Origin: Intrasporangium_A sp039812505
GTDB taxonomy: Bacteria; Actinomycetota; Actinomycetes; Actinomycetales; Dermatophilaceae
Length of the DNA stretch: 23,142 nucleotides
Reading direction: 5' to 3'
Assembly (NCBI RefSeq): GCF_039812505.1
Contig: NZ_JBDIAQ010000053.1
Span: 1-23,142 of the forward strand
In this document: one piece after another, positions 14,370-21,833 of the stretch
How the letters are laid out: each line of letters begins with the position of its first letter
Numbering within the stretch: the stretch's first letter is position 1
Program-made: the position numbers and the translations under genes
The notes under the pieces: model-generated
Databases searched by the model: none
What the model saw: the letters and a program-made list of their open reading frames with translations, nothing else
Told to the model about the DNA's origin: nothing

Positions 14370-15331
14370 TCCCGGTCTCCCTCCTGGGCGCGCTCCCGCA
14401 GGGCCTGCCGGACGGCCTGGTCGTAGGACATCGGCTCGAACGGCACCAGGGCGCGGATGGCGTCGTCCCGGACGACCACCTCGTTGGTCATCGAGTCGAC
14501 CAGGGCCCGCCCGGTCGCGGTGTCCACGTCGGTGACCAGGGCCAGCCACCACGAGGACAGTCCCGGGCTGAGCAGCGGGACCGGCAGGACGAGCAGCGGA
14601 CGGTGCTCGATGGTGGCGACCCGGCGCAGCATCGTCACGTACTGGAGGACCTCGGGCCCACCGATCTCGAAGGCCCGAGGCCCCTGCAGGGGCAGGGTGA
14701 GAGCTGCCACGAGGTAGCGCACCACGTCATCGATCGCGATCGGCTGGGTGCGAGTGCGCACCCAGGTCGGGGTCACCATCACCGGAAGGTGCTGGACCAG
14801 CTGCCGGGTCAGCTCCCACGAGATGCCGCCGTGGCCGACGATGATCCCCGCCCGCAAGGTGGTCACGGGCACGCCTCCCGCGCCCAGGAGTCCCTCGACC
14901 GCGCGCCGGCTGCGCAGGTGGGCGGACAAGGCGTCGGCGTCGTCACCGAGTCCGCCGAGGTACACGATCCGACGCACTCCCGCCTCGCCGGCAGCCTCGC
15001 CGAAGGCTTGGGCGGCCGCGGCGTCCCGGCGCGCGAAGTCCGGCGCGTCCAACGAGTGCACCAGGTAGTAGGCGGCATCGGCCCTGCCCTTGCCCGTGGT
15101 CGCGCTCCTTGGCGGCAGGGTCGCTCCGCTCCATCCTCGCCGCCCGTCGTCGCCGCTCAGTGCCCCCGGAAGAGAGTCGGGGGCGTGGACGTCGCCGTGG
15201 ACCGGCACCCCCGGTCCGGAGTAGTCGGCGGGGTGTCGGGTCATCGCGACCACTTCGTGGCCCGCGTCCACCAGCGCCCGGCACAGCCGGCGACCGACGA
15301 AACCCGTGGCCCCCGCCACCAGCACCCTCAT
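14366..15331 (-). CDS. Atypical SDR / NmrA-like NAD(P)-binding protein
   Basis: A 321-residue extended SDR of the atypical SDR_a5 / NmrA-like kind. The N-terminal NAD(P) motif reads VLVAGATGFVGRRLCRALVDAGH. AAYYLVHSLDAPDFARRD, RIVYLGGLGDDADALSAHLRSR and VTTLRAGIIVGHGGISWELTRQLVQ are characteristic of the group often annotated as NAD(P)H-binding protein near photolyase and carotenoid genes. Residues 61-83 (DNA 15083-15151) look like an in-frame insertion between the expected GALSG and ADAAYYLVHSL segments. The ATG overlaps the carH stop (ATGA) and its own stop overlaps the CPBP start. Substrate unknown. Confidence 0.88.
   Translation of the reverse strand: MRVLVAGATGFVGRRLCRALVDAGHEVVAMTRHPADYSGPGVPVHGDVHAPDSLPGALSGDDGRRGWSGATLPPRSATTGKGRADAAYYLVHSLDAPDFARRDAAAAQAFGEAAGEAGVRRIVYLGGLGDDADALSAHLRSRRAVEGLLGAGGVPVTTLRAGIIVGHGGISWELTRQLVQHLPVMVTPTWVRTRTQPIAIDDVVRYLVAALTLPLQGPRAFEIGGPEVLQYVTMLRRVATIEHRPLLVLPVPLLSPGLSSWWLALVTDVDTATGRALVDSMTNEVVVRDDAIRALVPFEPMSYDQAVRQALRERAQEGDRE
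15083..15151 (-). repeat. GGAGCG-rich in-frame insert within the SDR gene
   Basis: This 69-base segment encodes residues 61-83 of the SDR, which interrupt an otherwise continuous conserved stretch. On the minus strand it is built from GGAGCG/GAGCGACC words separated by CTGCCGCC. Similar GGAGC words occur at about 6156-6185 (5' end of the MerR-DICT gene) and as the small inverted pair GCTCG/CGAGC at 22878-22893. It may be a REP-like short repeat that inserted in frame; the boundaries are approximate. Confidence 0.35.
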
Positions 15332-16230
15332 GGTGTCGCCCCGACCAGCTCGGCCTGGGTGACCGGGTCCCCGTCGAGCAGCCTGGCCCCCAGCCGTCGG
15401 GCCAACGAGGCGGTCGCGCCGGCACCGGCCAGGGCGAGCGGGCTACGTCCTGCCAGCTCAGCGAACTCGGCGGCCACCTGCTCGAACCGCGCAGGGTCGG
15501 TGCCCGCCACGACGACCAGAGCCGGTGAGGTCGCCTCCACCGCCCCGGCCAGTTCCTCGACCGGAGTGGACGTCCCGAGGTAGGTGATGACCCAACCGTG
15601 ACGGGCCAGGACGATGCCGAAGACCAGCAGCGTCAGGTCGTGCAGTTCACCGGGTGGACACGCCAGCACGGCCCTCGGACCCCTGCCGGCTCCCCAGCCA
15701 CGGGCCAGCCCGGCCAGCCGCCCGCGCAGGACGTTGCTGGCGAAGTGCTCCTGGGCCACCGTGGCCGTGCCCTGCTCCCAGCGATCGCCGAGATCGGCCA
15801 GGTAGGGCACGACCACGCCGCGCAGTACCAAGCTCAGCGACAGGTCGTCGAGGGCGCGGTCCAGCACGCCTTGCGCGGCCGGCTCGTCGAAGGCGTCCAG
15901 GGCGCGCCGCAGGTCCACGATCACCGCCTCGACCCCGACGTGGTCTCGAGTGCCGGCCGTCGGCTCGGGCACCGCGATCGGTGCGGCGCCCGGCGGGCCG
16001 GCCAGCACCACCTGGGCGGCCTGGGCGGGCGCCAGACCGCCGGCCACGAGCGTCTTCATCCGCTCGACCCTGGCCTCGTCCGCGCGCGAGTAGAGCCGGT
16101 AGCCGCCGGCCGACCGCACGGGTTCCAGGACGCCATACCGGCTCTCCCACGCGCGCAGCGTGTGGGCGGACAGCCCGACGCGGCTGCTCAGGGCGCCAAT
16201 CCGCAACCCGCCCTGCTCCGAAGCACTCAT
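15328..16230 (-). CDS. carH: CarH/LitR-type MerR regulator with cobalamin-binding domain (B12 photoreceptor)
   Basis: A 300-residue repressor of the CarH/LitR family, in which adenosylcobalamin-bound tetramers repress in the dark and fall apart in light. The MerR-type HTH spans residues 8-60 (IGALSSRVGLSAHTLRAWESRYGV; SAGGYRLYS). The B12 cap helix bundle carries the diagnostic Wx9EH motif (Trp151, Glu161, His162), followed by a B12-binding Rossmann domain with Glu195-Leu-His197, the expected axial ligand. The last position of the E/DxHxxG motif is Thr rather than Gly. ATG 16230 lies 7 bases after a TATAGT -10 with no SD, so it is probably leaderless; ATG 16260 would add 10 residues. It is first in an operon with the SDR and CPBP genes and divergent from the lipid operon. 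Confidence 0.92.
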   Translation of the reverse strand: MSASEQGGLRIGALSSRVGLSAHTLRAWESRYGVLEPVRSAGGYRLYSRADEARVERMKTLVAGGLAPAQAAQVVLAGPPGAAPIAVPEPTAGTRDHVGVEAVIVDLRRALDAFDEPAAQGVLDRALDDLSLSLVLRGVVVPYLADLGDRWEQGTATVAQEHFASNVLRGRLAGLARGWGAGRGPRAVLACPPGELHDLTLLVFGIVLARHGWVITYLGTSTPVEELAGAVEATSPALVVVAGTDPARFEQVAAEFAELAGRSPLALAGAGATASLARRLGARLLDGDPVTQAELVGATP

Positions 16231-16236
16231 GACGTC

Positions 16237-16290
16237 ACTATACGATACTTCGACGAACATTTGACATTCATTCGACACCGTTCCTAACCT
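16237..16290. promoter_or_regulatory. CarH-type operator: three tandem 11-bp repeats between divergent promoters
   Basis: Three contiguous 11-bp units begin at 16249 (TTCGACGAACA), 16260 (TTTGACATTCA) and 16271 (TTCGACACCGT), consensus TTYGAC-N5. Plus-strand promoter: TTGACA at 16261-16266, 18-bp spacer, TAACCT at 16285-16290, start near 16297, leaving a 60-base leader before the FAD gene at 16357. Minus-strand promoter: GTCAAA (16265-16260), 17-bp spacer, TATAGT (16242-16237), start at about 16230. The repeats cover both -35 regions, so CarH binding would repress both operons. Tandem 11-bp direct repeats are the operator geometry described for Thermus thermophilus CarH. Confidence 0.75.
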
Positions 16291-16356
16291 TGCTCTGCGG
16301 CGCAAGCCGACCAGACCGGTAGGGACCCACGGCGAGCGCGGTGAAGGAGAGAGATC

Positions 16357-17664
16357 ATGAGTCCACGTGCGCACCCGACGCAGGGGCGAGACGACGGCCG
16401 GTCCGGCGCTGGCTCGGTCGCGGTGGTCGGGTCCGGCGTCTCCGGCCTGACCGCTGCCCACCTGCTGTCCCGCCGCCATGACGTGGTCCTGTTCGAGGCC
16501 GAACCGCGGCTCGGAGGCCACGCTCACACCCACGACGTGCGCGACGCCCAGGGCGCGCGGCACGCCGTGGACAGCGGCTTCATCGTGCACAACGACGTGA
16601 CCTATCCCCGGTTGCGCCAGCTCTTCGAGGAACTCGACGTGCGGGTGCGTCCGACCGAGATGAGCATGAGCATCCGGTGCGACGGGTGCGGGCTGGAGTA
16701 TGCCGGGGGGCGCGGAGCCCGCGGGGTCCTCGCGCAGCCGGGCCGCGTGCTGGACCCGCGGTTCGCGCGGCTGCTGGGGCAGGTGCGCCGCTTCCACCGC
16801 CGGGCAGCCACCTTCCTTCGCACCCGCGCCGACGACTTCAGCACGTATGGCCAGTGGCTGACCGCGGAGGGTTTCACCGGCCACTTCATCGCGCACTACG
16901 CGGTGCCGCTGGTCTCCTGCGTCTGGTCGTCCGGCCGGGAGGTGTCGCTGACCTATCCCGCGCGCTACCTGTTCGAGTTCCTGGACCACCACGGGATGCT
17001 GGCGGTGACCGGATCGCCCCAGTGGTACACGGTGGTCGGCGGCTCGCGGGTGTATGTCGAGCGGCTGGCCGCCCGGCTGTCGGACGTGCGCCGGTCCCAC
17101 GCGGTCACCGACGTCACCCGGCATGCCGACGGCGTGGACCTGCGTGACGTCTCCGGGAGGGTCACCCGGGTCGACCGCGTGGTTCTCGCGACCCACGCGG
17201 ATCAGGCGTTGGCCCTGTTGGCCGACCCGAGCGACGCGGAGGTCACCACCCTCAAGCAGTTCGCCTACTCCCGCAACGAGACCGTCCTGCACACCGATGC
17301 CTCGGTACTGCCCCGGGCACGGCGGGCACGGGCGTCGTGGAACTACCGCATGAGTGGCTGCGCCACCCGGGACGAGCCGCCGGTCGTGTCGTACTGGATG
17401 AACCGGTTGCAGGGGCTGGAGGCGGCGGACCAGTATCTGGTCACCTTGAACGACCCCGGCCTGGTCGACCCGGGTGCGGTGCTGGCGCGGATGACCTACG
17501 AGCATCCGATCTACACCCCGGACACGCTGCGTGCCCAGTCCCGGCTGCCCGGGCTGGCGACCGGGCGCACCGTCTACGCGGGCGCCTACCACGGCTGGGG
17601 CTTCCACGAGGACGGCTGTCGCTCCGGGGTCGCGGCCGCACGGCACTTCGGGGTGGACTGGTGA
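16357..17664 (+). CDS. FAD-dependent amine-oxidase-like flavoprotein (Rv0449c/UfaD-like)
   Basis: A 435-residue flavoprotein. The dinucleotide motif VAVVGSGVSGLTAAHLLSRRHD (GSGVSG at about 26-31) is followed by FEAEPRLGGHAHTHDV, VDSGFIVHNDVTYPRL and the C-terminal GRTVYAGAYHGWGFHEDGCRSG, the signature of the family found next to DUF1365 and cyclopropane-synthase genes. Related proteins are M. tuberculosis Rv0449c and Rhodobacter sphaeroides UfaD, which acts on methylated acyl chains in furan fatty acid synthesis (from memory). GGAGAG precedes the ATG. It is first gene of a five-gene overlapping operon behind the CarH operator. A role in oxidising or desaturating membrane acyl chains is inferred. 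Confidence 0.92.
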   Translation: MSPRAHPTQGRDDGRSGAGSVAVVGSGVSGLTAAHLLSRRHDVVLFEAEPRLGGHAHTHDVRDAQGARHAVDSGFIVHNDVTYPRLRQLFEELDVRVRPTEMSMSIRCDGCGLEYAGGRGARGVLAQPGRVLDPRFARLLGQVRRFHRRAATFLRTRADDFSTYGQWLTAEGFTGHFIAHYAVPLVSCVWSSGREVSLTYPARYLFEFLDHHGMLAVTGSPQWYTVVGGSRVYVERLAARLSDVRRSHAVTDVTRHADGVDLRDVSGRVTRVDRVVLATHADQALALLADPSDAEVTTLKQFAYSRNETVLHTDASVLPRARRARASWNYRMSGCATRDEPPVVSYWMNRLQGLEAADQYLVTLNDPGLVDPGAVLARMTYEHPIYTPDTLRAQSRLPGLATGRTVYAGAYHGWGFHEDGCRSGVAAARHFGVDW

Positions 17665-18464
17665 GCCGGCCGGCCACTGCGGCGGGGCCCTCGGGCGCGG
17701 GCTCGACGACCATTCCGGACCTGCCGGCGCTGGTGGGAGGCAGGTTGAGCCACCACCGGCTCGGAGCGGTCCCCTACTCCTTCCGCAACCGGGTCTACCA
17801 GTGGCTGGTCGACCTCGACGACGTGCCGCGCCAGCCGTGGACCCTTCGCCTGCTCGCCCGGTTCGACGCCGACGACCACTTCGGCCACGGCGGCGGTGAC
17901 GGCGCGGACCACGGGGTGCGGATCAAGGCCAAGGTGGAGCGCTTCCTTGCCACCCAGGGCGTCGACCTCGGCGACGGCAACCAGATCCTGATGCTGGCGG
18001 GAGCGCGGGTGCTCGGTCACGTCTTCGACCCGCTGACGGTCTACTGGTGCTTCACCCGCTCGGGTGACCTGGCCTGTGTGGTGGCCGAGGTGCACAACAC
18101 CTACGGGGAGCGCCATGCCTACCTGCTGCGCCCCGACCGCCACGGCCGAGCCACGACCGACAAGAGCTTCTACGTCTCCCCGTTCTACGACGTCACCGGC
18201 TCCTACCAATTGCAGTTCAGCTTGGGCCACGACCGGGTGGCGGTCTCGGTGACGCTGCACCACGAGGGCTCACGCGTCTTCAGCGCCGCGTTCGCCGGTC
18301 ACCCCGAACCGGCCACCCGTACTGCCCTGATCCGATATGTCCTGCGGTATCCGCTGATGCCACAGCGGGTTTCGGCGCTCATCAGGTTCCACGGCCTCCG
18401 GCTCTGGCTGCGCCACCTACCCATCCAGCCTCGACCCCGACACGATCCCCAGGAAGGGGTATGA
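17661..18464 (+). CDS. DUF1365 family protein (Rv0448c-like)
   Basis: A 267-residue DUF1365 protein. Family landmarks are in order: LSHHRLGAVPYSFRNRVYQWLVDLDDVP, HVFDPLTVYWCF, VVAEVHNTYGERHAYLL, KSFYVSPFYDVTGSYQL and a C-terminal basic helix region (LRYPLMPQRVSALIRFHGLRLWLRHLP). GTG 17661 overlaps the preceding stop (GTGA). Its own stop overlaps the next start. The biochemical role is not settled; in R. sphaeroides a gene of this neighbourhood takes part in furan fatty acid formation, and in mycobacteria it lies between Rv0449c and ufaA1. Conserved linkage to methyltransferase and flavoprotein argues for a shared lipid pathway. Confidence 0.92.
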   Translation: MSRPATAAGPSGAGSTTIPDLPALVGGRLSHHRLGAVPYSFRNRVYQWLVDLDDVPRQPWTLRLLARFDADDHFGHGGGDGADHGVRIKAKVERFLATQGVDLGDGNQILMLAGARVLGHVFDPLTVYWCFTRSGDLACVVAEVHNTYGERHAYLLRPDRHGRATTDKSFYVSPFYDVTGSYQLQFSLGHDRVAVSVTLHHEGSRVFSAAFAGHPEPATRTALIRYVLRYPLMPQRVSALIRFHGLRLWLRHLPIQPRPRHDPQEGV

Positions 18465-19717
18465 CCATGAGTGCCTCCACCGCGACCATGTGGCCAGGCC
18501 TTTCCACGGCGCCCCGGGCGCCGTTGAGCGCCACCGTGGCCCGACGCATCTTCGAGCGGGCGATCCGGCTCGTCCCCGTCCAGGTCCGCTACCCCGACGG
18601 GAGCAGCCATGGCGACACGGGGACGAATACGCCGGTGCTTGAGCTGGTGCGGCCGGACGCGTTCTTCGCCCGGTTGGGCCGCGACACCAAGATCGGGTTC
18701 GGCGAGGCCTACATGGCCGGGGACTGGAAGGCCGGCGCCGGCACCGACCTGGCCGACCTGCTCACCCCGTTCGCCGCACGGCTGACCAGCCTCGTGCCAC
18801 CGGCCCTGCAGCGGCTGCGCGGGCTCGTGGACCGACGGCTGCCGGCAGAACAGGACAACAGCATCGGGGGTTCGCGCAGCAACATCGCCGCGCACTACGA
18901 CCTGAGCAACGAGCTGTTCGCCTCCTTCCTCGACCCGACGATGACCTACTCCTGCGCATGGTTCGACGACACCTCCGCCGACGGTGACCTGATGCTCGAG
19001 CGGGCCCAGCAGCGCAAGATCGACGCCGTGCTCGACCTCGCGCACGTCCGCGCCGGTACCCGGCTGCTGGAGATCGGCACCGGGTGGGGCTCGCTGGCCG
19101 TCCGCGCGGCACAGCGCGGCGCAGACGTCACGACGATCACGTTGTCGCAGGAGCAACGACGATTTGCCAGTGCCCGGGTCCGGGAGGCCGAGATGGCCGA
19201 CCGGGTCGACCTGCGGCTGCAGGACTACCGCGAGGTCGAGGGGCGGTTCGACGCGGTGGTCAGCGTGGAGATGATCGAGGCCGTCGGCGAGTCCTACTGG
19301 CCCACCTACCTGTCCGCCCTCGACCGGCTGCTGGCCCCCGGTGGGACGATCGGCATCCAGACCATCACCATGGCCCACGACCGGCTGCTCGCGACCCGGC
19401 ACAGCTTCGGCTGGATCCAGAAGTACATCTTCCCCGGGGGATTGATTCCGTCCGTGCCGGCCATCGAGCAGAACCTTCGGTCGCACACCACGTTGCGGGT
19501 CAGCGGGAGTCGAGAGTTGGGGCCGCACTACGCTCGCACCCTCCACCTGTGGCGGGAGCGTTTCCTGCAGCAGTGGCCGCAGGTCCGGGGGCAGGGCTTC
19601 GACGAGACCTTCCGGCGGATGTGGGAGTTCTACCTCGCCTACTGCGAGGCGGGCTTTCGCAGCGAGTACCTCGGCGTCAGCCAGCTCCAGCTGACCAGGC
19701 GGCCGTCATGGGCCTGA
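18461..19717 (+). CDS. Cyclopropane-fatty-acyl-phospholipid synthase family methyltransferase (first copy)
   Basis: A 418-residue SAM-dependent enzyme that transfers a methyl(ene) group to unsaturated phospholipid acyl chains at the membrane. After an N-terminal lipid-binding region come AAHYDLSNELF, MTYSCAWF (Cys155), the SAM motif EIGTGWGS (194-201), LQDYRE, SVEMIEAVG (Glu263), YIFPGGLIPS and GPHYARTLHLW (Tyr347). Compared with E. coli Cfa, the bicarbonate-site Cys, Glu, Ile and Tyr are kept but His266 is replaced by Gln290. The product may therefore be a methylated or methylene chain rather than a cyclopropane (inference). ATG 18461 overlaps the DUF1365 stop; another in-frame ATG lies two codons later. 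Confidence 0.93.
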   Translation: MTMSASTATMWPGLSTAPRAPLSATVARRIFERAIRLVPVQVRYPDGSSHGDTGTNTPVLELVRPDAFFARLGRDTKIGFGEAYMAGDWKAGAGTDLADLLTPFAARLTSLVPPALQRLRGLVDRRLPAEQDNSIGGSRSNIAAHYDLSNELFASFLDPTMTYSCAWFDDTSADGDLMLERAQQRKIDAVLDLAHVRAGTRLLEIGTGWGSLAVRAAQRGADVTTITLSQEQRRFASARVREAEMADRVDLRLQDYREVEGRFDAVVSVEMIEAVGESYWPTYLSALDRLLAPGGTIGIQTITMAHDRLLATRHSFGWIQKYIFPGGLIPSVPAIEQNLRSHTTLRVSGSRELGPHYARTLHLWRERFLQQWPQVRGQGFDETFRRMWEFYLAYCEAGFRSEYLGVSQLQLTRRPSWA

Positions 19718-21042
19718 GGCGTCGTCGCACCCAGGGCCTGAGGGCGTGGGGTGGCCGTGGTGGGGGTGTTGCCGGCCGCCTGGTCGGTGTCGTGCAGCCG
19801 CTGCTCGGAGGCGGCCCGCTACCGGTCCGGATCCGGGCCTGGGACGGCAGCGAGGTCGGACCAAAAGCCGCTCCGTTGCTGCTGATCCGGTCGCGGCGGG
19901 CCTTGCGCCGTCTAGTCTGGCGCCCGGGCGAGCTCGGGTTGGCGCAGGCCTATGTCACCGGGGAGATCGACGTGCCCGGCGGCGTGGACGACCTGACCGA
20001 CGGCCTGCGCCGGATCTGGCACGTGGCGCAGAGCGGCCCGGGTGGCGCGGTGCGGCTGACTCCCCGACAGAAGGTGGGGGCGTTGCGCACCGTGGCCAGG
20101 GTCGGCGCCCTCGGCCCGCCGCCGAAGGCTCCGGTGACGCAGGCGCGGCTTCGCGGTGGACGTCATACCACGGCCCGGGACCGGGCAGCCATCGGTCACC
20201 ACTACGACCTGGCGAGCGAGTTCTACGCCCTCCAGCTCGATCCGAGCATGGCGTACTCGTGCGCCTACTACGGCGATGCCGACGCGACCCTCGAGCAGGC
20301 TCAGCGGGCCAAGCTCGACCTGGTCTGCCGCAAGCTCGGGCTGGAGCCCGGCATGCGTCTGCTGGACGTGGGCTGTGGCTGGGGATCCTTGGCCCTGCAC
20401 GCTGCCGAGCACTACGGGGCGCAGGTCGTGGCCGTCACCATCTCGCCCAGCCAGGTCGAGCTGGTCACCGAGCGGATCGCAGAGCGGGGCCTCGCCGGCC
20501 GGGTCGAGTTGCGGCTGCAGGACTACCGCGACCTCACCGAGCAGGACGTCGACGCGGTCGCCTCGATCGAGATGGGCGAACACGTCGGCGAGGACCACTA
20601 TCCCACCTACGCGGCCACCATGTTCGGCGCGCTGAAGCCCGGCGGACGGCTCCTGATGCAGCAGATGTCCAGGCGGCTCGATGCCGCTCCCGGAGGTGGA
20701 GCGTTCATCGAGCGGTTCATCGCACCCGACATGCACATGCGGCCCCTGTCGGCGACCCTGGGCCACCTGGAGGCGGCCGGCTTCGAGGTCCGCGACGTGC
20801 ACGCTCTGCGCGAGCACTACGTCCGCACCGTTGCGGACTGGCTCGCCGCCTACGAGTCCCGGTACGACGAGGCGGTCCGGCTTGTCGGGCAGGAGTGGGC
20901 GCGCGCCTGGCGTCTCTACCTGGCCGGCGGTTCGCTGGCCTTCGAGCAGGGTCGGATGGGCGTGGACCAGGTGCTGGCCACCCGGCCGCTCCCCTCGGGT
21001 CACTCGGGTCTGCCCGCCACCCCCACCTGGCACGGGGAATGA
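19708..21042 (+). CDS. Cyclopropane-fatty-acyl-phospholipid synthase family methyltransferase (second copy, UfaA1-like)
   Basis: A 444-residue paralogue of the preceding gene, clearly diverged from it. Landmarks: GHHYDLASEFYALQLDPSMAYSCAYY (Cys185), LDVGCGWGSLALHAAEHYGAQVVAVTIS, LQDYRDL, IEMGEHVGEDHYPTY (Glu291) and a different C-terminal half (ERFIAPDMHMRPL; YESRYDEAVRLVGQEWARAWRLYLAGG) of the type seen in UfaA1/UfaM-like methyltransferases. The position of E. coli His266-Thr-Ile268 reads Gln318-Gln-Met320. ATG 19708 lies 10 bases inside the previous gene; the N-terminus is Arg/Gly-rich. Two such enzymes in tandem suggest either consecutive methylations or different acyl substrates. Confidence 0.92.
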   Translation: MGLRRRRTQGLRAWGGRGGGVAGRLVGVVQPLLGGGPLPVRIRAWDGSEVGPKAAPLLLIRSRRALRRLVWRPGELGLAQAYVTGEIDVPGGVDDLTDGLRRIWHVAQSGPGGAVRLTPRQKVGALRTVARVGALGPPPKAPVTQARLRGGRHTTARDRAAIGHHYDLASEFYALQLDPSMAYSCAYYGDADATLEQAQRAKLDLVCRKLGLEPGMRLLDVGCGWGSLALHAAEHYGAQVVAVTISPSQVELVTERIAERGLAGRVELRLQDYRDLTEQDVDAVASIEMGEHVGEDHYPTYAATMFGALKPGGRLLMQQMSRRLDAAPGGGAFIERFIAPDMHMRPLSATLGHLEAAGFEVRDVHALREHYVRTVADWLAAYESRYDEAVRLVGQEWARAWRLYLAGGSLAFEQGRMGVDQVLATRPLPSGHSGLPATPTWHGE

Positions 21043-21833
21043 CCGACACCGGCTTCGCCGGCGGCGCGCTGCTCGGCTCAATGGTCTGGAGCGCCGCGGC
21101 GATCGTGGTGGTCCTCGCGGTCACCTTCGCCCGGGCCCGCCACACGGGCGGGCACCGCGTCGTCGACACGGCGTGGGGCCTGCTGTTCGTGGCCGTCGCG
21201 GTCACCACCTTCGTGCGCTCGGCCGGTGACGGCGGCAGCGGCCGACGCTGGCTGCTGCTGGTCATGACGCTGCTGTGGGGAGTGCGGCTGGCCGTCCACC
21301 TGGGTCGGCGCAGCCGGGGCGCGGGGGAGGACCCCAGGTATGCCGAGCTCCTGGCCGGCCGCGGTCTGGTCTTCACGATCGCCAGTGTCTACCTCCTGCA
21401 GGGAGCTCTGGCGTTCGTCGTGTCGATGCCGGTCCAGGTGGGCATGCTCGAGCGCGCGCCGCTCGGTGTGCTCGACTGTCTCGGGGCCGCGCTCTGGCTC
21501 GTCGGACTCGGTTTCGAGGCGGTCGGCGACCGACAGCTCGACCGCTACAAGGCCGACCCCGACCGCGAGCCGGTCCTGGACACCGGGCTGTGGCGCTACA
21601 CCCGCCACCCCAACTACTTCGGCGACGCGTGTGTCTGGACCGGCCTGTTCCTGGTCGCCGCCGGGCACTGGCCCGGGCCGCTGACCCTGCCCAGCCTGGC
21701 GGTGATGGTCTATCTGCTCGCCTTTGGCTCTGGGAAACGCGTGCTCGAACGCAGCATGTCCCAGCGTCCCGGCTACGCTGCCTATATGGCGCGGACCTCC
21801 GGCTTCGTGCCCTGGCCGCCGGGGCAGCCGTGA
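21039..21833 (+). CDS. DUF1295 membrane protein (steroid 5-alpha-reductase-like, Rv0446c-like)
   Basis: A 264-residue integral membrane protein with about six to seven hydrophobic segments. The C-terminal signature GLWRYTRHPNYFGDACVWTGLFL is that of DUF1295 and of the steroid reductase / isoprenylcysteine methyltransferase superfamily, where it binds the cofactor; earlier landmarks are VDTAWGLLFV and RYAELL. The ATG overlaps the previous stop (ATGA), making it the fifth translationally coupled gene of the operon. NADPH-dependent reduction of a lipid double bond would fit after methyl(ene) transfer, as in 10-methyl fatty acid formation, but this is inference. Its last 52 bases overlap the convergent hydrolase gene. 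Confidence 0.92.
   Translation: MTDTGFAGGALLGSMVWSAAAIVVVLAVTFARARHTGGHRVVDTAWGLLFVAVAVTTFVRSAGDGGSGRRWLLLVMTLLWGVRLAVHLGRRSRGAGEDPRYAELLAGRGLVFTIASVYLLQGALAFVVSMPVQVGMLERAPLGVLDCLGAALWLVGLGFEAVGDRQLDRYKADPDREPVLDTGLWRYTRHPNYFGDACVWTGLFLVAAGHWPGPLTLPSLAVMVYLLAFGSGKRVLERSMSQRPGYAAYMARTSGFVPWPPGQP

Noticed and set aside
15328..17646. Minus-strand frame giving a 772-residue version of the CarH-like protein
   Set aside because: The first about 470 residues lie antisense to the FAD oxidoreductase gene; homology and promoter support a start at 16230.
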